Of a stretch of 64,000 nt of DNA, positions 57,287 to 64,000 are shown in pieces. Source of the stretch: Viola odorata (Eukaryota > Streptophyta > Magnoliopsida > Malpighiales > Violaceae); contig OY829539.1 in the NCBI GenBank assembly GCA_963691705.1, positions 44,215,656 to 44,279,655 of the forward strand, written 5' to 3'. How positions within the stretch are numbered: the stretch's first letter is position 1; the number at the start of each line of letters is the position of its first letter. The translations under genes were made by a program, and so were the position numbers. Below the pieces are notes generated by a model, which saw only the letters and a list, made by a program, of their open reading frames with translations, had not been told where the DNA came from and made no database searches.

Positions 57287-58330
57287 TACTCCTTATGTGG
57301 TGGAGTTTCTTCCACCATTTCTTCTTCTACTATGTGGGAATGTAGCTCTTCCAAGTAGGGCTTAAGTCTTTGCCTATTAACTTTAAACTCAACCCCTGTC
57401 TTGGGGTTCTTAATGTTCACTGCACCATGGGAAAAAATATCAGTTATTACAAAAGGTTCATTCTGTTTAGTTTTTAATTTTCCAGAAAAAATTCTAAATC
57501 TTGAATCGTAAAGTAAAACTTTTTGTCCAATAAATAATTCTTTCTTGATGATCCTTTTGTCATGGTAGGCCTTTGTTTTTGCCTTGAATATTTCTGAGTT
57601 CTCATAGGCCTAATTTCTCAACTCTTTCAGCTTATAGATGTCTAACTTCCTCTTCTCTCCAGCATCTTCCATTTCTGTGTTGATGCGTCTGATGGCCCAA
57701 TACACCTTATGTTCAAGCTCAACAGACAGATGGCATGCCTTACCATACACCATTTTGAAAGGGGTCGTCCCAATGGGTGTTTTGTAAATGGTTATGTAGG
57801 CCTAAAGTGCCTCATCCAACCTCTAGCTCGAGTCCTTCCTCGAGGGGTTGACTGTCTTGGCCAAGATGGACTTGATTTGTCTATTTGAGACTTCTGCTTG
57901 GTCATTTATCTATGGGTGATAAGCAATGGATACTCGATGGGTGATTCCATATCTCTTGAACAAAGCTCCAACTATCCTGTTACAAAAATGGGTTCCTCGA
58001 TCACTAATGATCCCACGAGGGACTCCAAACCTGCTCAAGATGCTAGATTTGAGAAAAGATATAACAGTTTTAGCGTCATCTGTTCGAGTAGCCTTAGCCT
58101 CTACCCATTTAGAGACATAATCAACAACTAATAAAATGTAAGAATTACCTCCATTGGGAAAAGGTCCCATAAAATCAATGCCACAGAGATCAAATATTTC
58201 ACATGACATTATAGGGTTCATAGGCATTTGATTTCTTGCATTAATATTACCTATTTTCTGGCATTCTTCACATTCCTGGCAGAATCTTTTGCTATCTTTA
58301 AATAAAGTGGGCTAATAGAAACCTACTTCT
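57287..58330 (-). pseudogene. Gypsy-2 integrase
   Basis: The zinc-binding part ([20 protein letters not shown]) is followed by the catalytic core with [20 protein letters not shown] and NDQAEVSNRQIK, giving the D-D-E triad. The C-terminal part has [20 protein letters not shown] and ends at TAA 57287-57289. Stops interrupt it (for example in PSRKDSS-stop-RLDEA). Confidence 0.88.
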
Positions 58331-59600
58331 AAATAAGATCTAAACTTATCAAGTGCAAATATGATAGCAAATAGCTCATTTTCTATCGTTGTGTAGTTTT
58401 TTCTGAGCTTCGTCCAACATCTTGGATGCATAATAGATGACATGTGATTCCTCTCCCTTCCTTTGGCCAAGTATTGCTCCAAATGCTGAGTTACTAGCAT
58501 CGCACATAATCTCAAAGGGTACACTCCAGTCTGATGGCTAAATTACAAGGGCTGTAGTGAGCTTCTTTTTCACCTTGTCAAAGTCCTCTTTGTAAGCGTT
58601 ATTAAAATCAAACTCCACATCCTTCTGAAGTAGTTTGCACATGGGTTCTGCCACCTTGGAGAAATCTATGATGTAGCACCTGTAAAAACCTGCATGTCCA
58701 AGGAAAGAACGATCCTCCCTAACAGAAGAGGGGTAAGGCAAGTCTTTTATAACATCTATCTTTGCTTGGTCTACCTTAATTCCATCCTTAGAAATCACAT
58801 GGCCTAGAACAATGCCATGGTCAACCATGAAGTGACTCTTTTCAAAGTTTAAAACTAAATTAGTTTAAATGCATCGCTTCAAAATTACTTCAAGGTTTTT
58901 TAGACAGTGATCGAAAGAATCTCCATGGACGGTGAAATCGTCCATAAAAGCTTTTATACTCTTTTCTACAAAATTAGAAAAAATGCTAACCATACATCTC
59001 TAAAAAGTGGTAGGAGCATTACATAGACCAAAGGGCATTCTTTTGTATGCAAATGTTCCAAAAGGACAAGTGAAAGTTGTTTTCTCTTGATCCTCAAGTG
59101 CCATATGAATTTGGTGAAATCCTGAGTAACCATCGAGAAAATAATAATGAGATTTACCTGCAATCCTTTCAAGCATTTGATCAATAAAGGGCAAAGGAAA
59201 ATGATCTTTCCTGGTCATATTATTGAGGCATCTGTAGTCAATGCAAACCCTCCATCCATTCTGCACCCTAGTTGGCACTTGCTTGCTGTCTTCATTTTCT
59301 ATCACGGTAATCTCGGTATTCTCTGGAACTACCTGCACATGGGAAACCCAATCGCTATCAGAAATTGGATAGATTACTCCTACATCAAGTAACTTGAGGA
59401 CTTCTTTCTTGACTACTTCCATCATAGGAGGATTGAGCCTCCTTTGTGGTTGCTTTAATTATTTTCTTGTCCTCCTCTGTGTGGATTTTATGGGTGCAAA
59501 AGGTTGGTGATATCCCTTTGATATCTGTTATCATCCATCCAATTGCCTCCTTGTACTGTTTGAGCAAATGTACCAATCATTTTTCTTCTTCTTTGGTCAA
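58312..59600 (-). pseudogene. Gypsy-2 reverse transcriptase and RNase H
   Basis: [69 protein letters not shown] with the catalytic DD, then VDHGIVLGHVISKDGI. RNase H follows with FEIMCDASNSAFGAILGQR and the ELFAIIFALDKFRSYL region. Nonsense codons and frameshifts break the frame at several points. It shares its order with gypsy-1 and gives the reference for the organelle insertion site. Confidence 0.92.
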
Positions 59601-59839
59601 CTTACTGGAAATTATAACTGGCAGTGTGGATTCTTGACCAAGAAAGGCGTGCTTGAGATGATCTGGCAGCTTCTTAAGCTCAATTTTTGGTGCCTACACA
59701 ATAGAAAGTAGAAGTTTATTATAGACTTGTGGAAGCTCAAAATTGACCTCTTCTTTAAACAAAGGTCCTAAAACATTAAGCTCTTCCACAGTTTCTAATA
59801 AATCATTGCCAATGGTTAGCTTTTTCCTCATCTACTCCA

Positions 59840-60640
59840 ATTTTATCCTTTAATTCCCCTGGTAAGAACATAACTAAGAGGGTCAGTCTCATTAAGTTCA
59901 TATACCACATCAGTTAGGGGTTCATATATATCCATAAAATTCAAGCTATGCATCTCGCTTGGGTGCTTCATAACGTCATACATGTTAAACTTAATAGTTT
60001 GTCCACAATATTCAAGAAAAAGACAATCATAATAAACATCAATGAAAGCTTTTGCAGTTCTTAAGAAAGGTCTACCCAAAAGGACATCAGTGGAGTTTGT
60101 AGAAAAGTTCATATTCATGTCGACAACATAGAAGTCAACAGGGTATATGAAATCATCGACTTAGATAAGAACATCCTCTACAACTCCCTTAGGGTGTATA
60201 ATCGATCGATCTACAAGTTGGATGACTACTCTAGTATCCTTCATGGTCCCAATGTTCAACCTCTTATATTCTGCAAGTGACAAAACATTGATCCCAGCTC
60301 CTAGATTGCATAAGGCTTTCTTGATCATCTTGTTCCCTATCTTGCAAGGAATGTCAAATGTGCCTTGATCTGTGCAATTCTCTAGAAGTTTTGACTGGCA
60401 TATTGAGGAGACATTCTGGGTCAAGCTCATCTGTTCAATCCCTACAAGTTTCTTTTTATTAGAACATAAACTTTTAAGGAATCTAGCATAAATAGGAATT
60501 TTAGCAATCAATTCAAGCATAGGCATGTTAATTGCCACTTTTTTTAAATATGTCCATGAATTCCTTTTCTTCCATTTCCTTTTTTGTCTTTGCAGGTGCA
60601 GGTGGAAAAGGTGGAGGTGCGTCATCAATTTTTTCATTCT
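59840..60640 (-). pseudogene. Gypsy-2 aspartic protease region
   Basis: INMPMLELIAKIPIYARFLK, SKLLENCTDQGTFDIPCKIG, then CNLGAGIN where the active site should be CDLGASIN. The catalytic Asp is Asn, so the enzyme would be dead. Then DVLLGRPFLRTAKAFIDVYY, EYCGQTIKFNMYDVMKHPSE. Confidence 0.88.
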
Positions 60641-62154
60641 GCTTTGCGCTTTCCTCTACTTTGTTTGCTTTCCTCTCAACTTTCTTTGCTATTAATTCAC
60701 GCTTAATGTCCTGCTTGGTCAAGAAAGGTTTATCCTGTATTGCTATGATCTTTTCTACTTCTTCCATCTCCTCAGCTTCTTCTTCCTCGATTTGTTCTGG
60801 TGATTTGTACTTGTACTTCCTTTCAAACTCCATCACTTCCTGCCAGTTCTTATGTCTTGGCTTCTCCTTCTCTTTCTCATATGCCACTATCTCTTCTCTT
60901 TTGGGAAGATCAGCACCACTTCTCAAGCTAATCGCACTAACGTTATGCTTTTGCCTGTCCTCCATTAGTAACTTCAGCTACTTCTGTATGTCTGCCAACA
61001 TAACACCTTATTGAGCAAATTTTTTGTCTATTACATCATCGCGTGTGGGACCAGCAATTTGCAATTGCTGAGGAGGTGCGAATAGGTGGAGAGATTGGTT
61101 ATGAAGTGGAGAATTAGTTTGAGGTTGATTTTGAGTCCAACTGAAATTAGAGTGATGGGTATTTTTGAGTAAGGATTGTTGTTTAGAGGGTATTTGTTAT
61201 GTTGGTTTTGATGGTAACCATAGGCAGCATTCAAATGAGCAGTGGTCTCTTCTGCTGCTACTGGTTGGAACATGGAACAATGATTAGTGTGGTGATTAGT
61301 TTGACAACACACTCTACATACACTAACAGTTGGACCTTGGTTGCTGTTTGGGCCAAAAGCACTTGTAATTTTTTTTTGAATGAAGTTAGCAATACTGGCA
61401 ATTTGTTGTTCAATAGCAATTGAATTAACAGAAGAAGTAATAGGGTTAGAATGCTCTGAAGAGCCATAATTGTTGAAGTTTTCAGCCATTTTTTGGAGCA
61501 ATTGTTTGGCTCGAGTTGGCGTGAGGTCTTGCAAAGCTCCTCTGGTTGTTGCATCTACTCTTTCTTGTCGCTTTGACTCATTCCATCATAGAAGTACTGA
61601 ATTAGATCTTGATCAGCTACTCCATGTGTAGGACTGATGTCTTGTAAGTCTTTGAATCTCTGATGGTATTCTCCGAAGCTCTCGGTTCCTTTCTGTTAGA
61701 TGGAAATGAGATTCTTTCTTGCTGCTCCGGCCTTGGTTGCATTCTAATACTTGTTTAAGAAGGCTCTTAACATCTGAGCCCAAGTACCAATGGTATTGTG
61801 AGGTAGACTGTAGAACTAGTTCCTCACCGAATCTTCCAATGACCACTAGAAAGGTTTTATTTTTGCCCTCTCAATGGGAACGCCTCGGGGTTTAAGTGCG
61901 TCACATTCCAAATGAAAATTCCTTAGATGGATGTAGGGATTCTCGTTGGAATGACCATGAAATTTTTTCAAGTTGTGGATGACATTGGTCTTGATTGCCC
62001 AGTCGTAATCCACTGGTGGTAGATTTAGACAAGAGTAAGTCTCTTTCTCTAATCCCTGATTCAATGCCCTGAGAGTTTGTCCTGTTGGTTGTTCCATGTT
62101 GATGATGGGGTTTGGTTTCTGGCAAGATGACCTGGTCATAAAACAAGAAAACAC
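60640..62154 (-). pseudogene. Gypsy-2 gag
   Basis: It starts near 62154 with a Gln/Asn-rich leader and then LPPVDYDWAIKTNVIHNLKK, FHGHSNENPYIHLRNFHLEC, the FYSLPHNTIGTW segment, LTPTRAKQLLQKMAEN, a zinc-knuckle-like CRVCCQTNHHTNHC and then an acidic, Pro-rich linker (VSAISLRSGADLPKR, DDAPPPFPPAPAKTKKEMEE) leading to protease. Several stops and at least two frameshifts are present. Confidence 0.88.
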
Positions 62155-62174
62155 AAAGATCAGTATCCGTTAGC

Positions 62175-62192
62175 TCTCCGGCAACGACGCCA
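62175..62192 (-). other. Gypsy-2 primer-binding site, tRNA-Asp type
   Basis: On the minus strand TGGCGTCGTTGCCGGAGA differs at two places from the complement of the plant tRNA-Asp 3' end, which is the primer used by Athila-type elements. It lies 8 bp from the LTR end. Confidence 0.82.
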
Positions 62193-62200
62193 AAATTTTA

Positions 62201-63646
62201 TGGGTGTCGAATCTGTCAAAAATAAATATAAATTACAACTTGCTACTAGAAATAAATAAATTCTAGATAACAGTAAGAGGTTCGATCCACGAGAGCTATG
62301 GTATGAATTTTATGAGAACTTGTAATGATTGAAATAACACTTAGGTAAAATCAGGATTTTTTGTATTAAGACTAAAACGAGAAAGTAAATAAAACAAATA
62401 ACTGTCTTAGCCAAGAATGACGTTCTTGATCAAGATGGCAGATTCAGAAACATAAACCAAATAAGTGAGAGATTCCTAGTAGAGGCTGGCAGCTATGAGA
62501 TATGAGATATGATCATCGACGCAGGGGTATTCATCTTCAATCTACAAAGTTGCTATAGGATTAAGGTATGCTTGTGACCCCTGCTTCCCTCCTGTATCAA
62601 CACCATCTTAGGTACGCTTAGAGATGATGCCTAATCAACCAGCACCTTGCTGGTTAAAGGGTTTACTAAATTGGCTAATGAATGACTAGGGGAAGATAAC
62701 TCCAGACTAGTATCCTCGGGCGTCAATCGGGACTGGATCTAATTAACCTTTCTCCCTACCGTTTCGTGGACATCCACTAGCGCGTAGGTGTCTACTTCGA
62801 TTCTCTTAGTCAATAATCCCATGGCCAAGAGAAATGACTACTGTATTACCTATTCAATACCATATTGGCCAGATCTAATATCAAACAGAAATACGTTAGG
62901 AATGATTGCGAGATTGATTAAATGTAGATTCAAAGAGTGATAAGATTAGGTCTCATGTATACTCATGCTTATGCTTAAGTGCCTCTACTAAGAAAGATGT
63001 ACTTTCTTACTCATGCTCATAATTGAAAAGAAAAATTAAACAATGTATTGAAAATATAATAATTCATCGTTGCCGAAGGAGCAAAGTGTAGATGAAAAAG
63101 ATGGTAGAAAATCGGAGAGGGAGATGCAAAACCAGTCACGACCCCCTTTTCCCAAAAACTAAGAAAAGTATATAAAATTCTAGAAAATAGCTAATCGGCA
63201 AAATTAAAGGAAAATCATATCCTAATAAAATTTAAATTGTATTTGAATTTCTCCTGTCCTCACAAAAAGATCTGATCAGATCAGAACAGCAGGCGCATCT
63301 TCAATTCGTCCGTGATTAACACTCTCAATCGTCAGGGCAGGAAAATCATCTGCTAGGGCCTTTTAATCCTCTGTCTGCGCCGAAGATTTCTCCAAGTGAG
63401 GCTTGGCTAAGAAAGTCTGTCTTGGTCAAGAGAGATGCCCTCATCCAGTCTTAGTCAAGAATGTAGCCAAGAATTTGCTTACTCCAAATCAGCCCAGAAT
63501 CATGCCTAATTCTCCTCATATTTACTCCCTACCACTCCAAAACCGTTTCCTACAATAATCAAGTGATTCATAGCGAAATCAGTAGCATACCATTCGATAT
63601 TGCAAGAGAATAGGCGGTAAAAACTACCACAATTAGAGCTCAATCA
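62201..63646 (-). repeat. Gypsy-2 5' LTR, 1446 bp
   Basis: On the minus strand it starts TGATTGAG and ends GACACCCA. Its first ~310 bp match 53500-53828. It contains a GTATATAAAATTC-like element on the plus strand (63168-63180). Confidence 0.85.
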
Positions 63647-64000
63647 GGCCTCATGGCTTGCTAGGGTTGGGCGCTGGGTTTGCTCATTGCTTTCACGGCT
63701 AACCTATAAGGTCCGTGCGGGTCCAAAAGTGAGTATGTTGGCATGCACGCAAGTCAACCATTGATCCTTCACCTCCAAGTTTCTCTCCTCAACTCGAATG
63801 GTCTTCAAGAGAATGGCTACCAGCCCCTTGCTCCGTGTGAAGTATCCATGAGCGCCCGTGCTCATATCAACTAAGGCAAGACGTCTTCTTTCGTGAATGA
63901 CTAAAACTAACAAGATGCAACAGATCGCAACGAGGGGATTTTGAGGTTGTTAAAATTAACTACTAGTAAAATAACTAAAACAAAAACTTATTCTGAGGTA
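63647..64000. other. Flanking sequence, not assigned
   Basis: A 69-codon frame on the minus strand (63913-63704) is open but not recognised. There are no TIR or LTR motifs. Confidence 0.4.

Overview
This window looks like repeat-rich nuclear DNA of a dicot-type flowering plant. The exon-intron genes resemble plant CCT7, CIP111 and BRUTUS. The repeats are plant families: Athila-like Ty3/gypsy, Tat/Ogre-like LTR elements, MULE, hAT, Stowaway, L1-type LINEs and a Caulimoviridae relic. Chloroplast and mitochondrial DNA are also embedded in it. The species cannot be named from the sequence alone. I see no protein-coding gene that is clearly intact: every host-gene copy carries stops, frameshifts or truncations.

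Layout. 1-8990 is a non-autonomous (LARD-type) LTR element with an LTR of about 3 kb and a non-coding core packed with different tandem arrays. It ends in a truncated 3' LTR that meets a 110-bp foldback. 11305-21051 (minus) is a BRUTUS-like (BTS) iron-regulator pseudogene. Four insertions have broken it up: a chloroplast rpl16 scrap, a hAT element carrying a captured phytoene synthase exon (8-bp TSD), a short LINE across a splice site (12-bp TSD), and a 5.4-kb MULE inside an exon (10-bp TSD). 21471-27496 is a run of a Stowaway MITE, a 2.6-kb LINE with a 17-bp TSD, and a PIF/Harbinger-like relic. 27704-35430 (plus) holds a CCT7 pseudogene directly followed by an N-terminally truncated CIP111 pseudogene, with a lone hAT end at the breakpoint between them.

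36035-37180 is a hAT element with a perfect 8-bp TSD. 37396-38748 is an endogenous pararetrovirus movement-protein relic with a large inverted duplication. 38800-53350 (plus) is an Athila-like gypsy element that has been interrupted twice. A second LARD (39357-45427, with a 182-bp tandem array) splits gag from protease. A 4.1-kb block of organelle DNA (46764-50905) splits the reverse transcriptase domain. The organelle block joins the chloroplast ycf2 3' end and ycf15 to mitochondrial DNA carrying a chimeric ORF: plasmid-type RNA polymerase, then atp9, then an unknown tail. 53500-63646 (minus) is a second Athila-like element with LTR, tRNA-Asp-type PBS, gag, protease, RT/RNase H, integrase and an env-position ORF.

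These genes do not form a working pathway. The window is a layered record of insertions. Relative order can be read from nesting: the BTS gene predates its four insertions, and the first gypsy element predates both LARD2 and the organelle block. The points most worth following are the phytoene synthase capture, the rpo-atp9 chimera and its clean insertion into RT, the pararetrovirus inverted repeat, and the CCT7/CIP111 junction.
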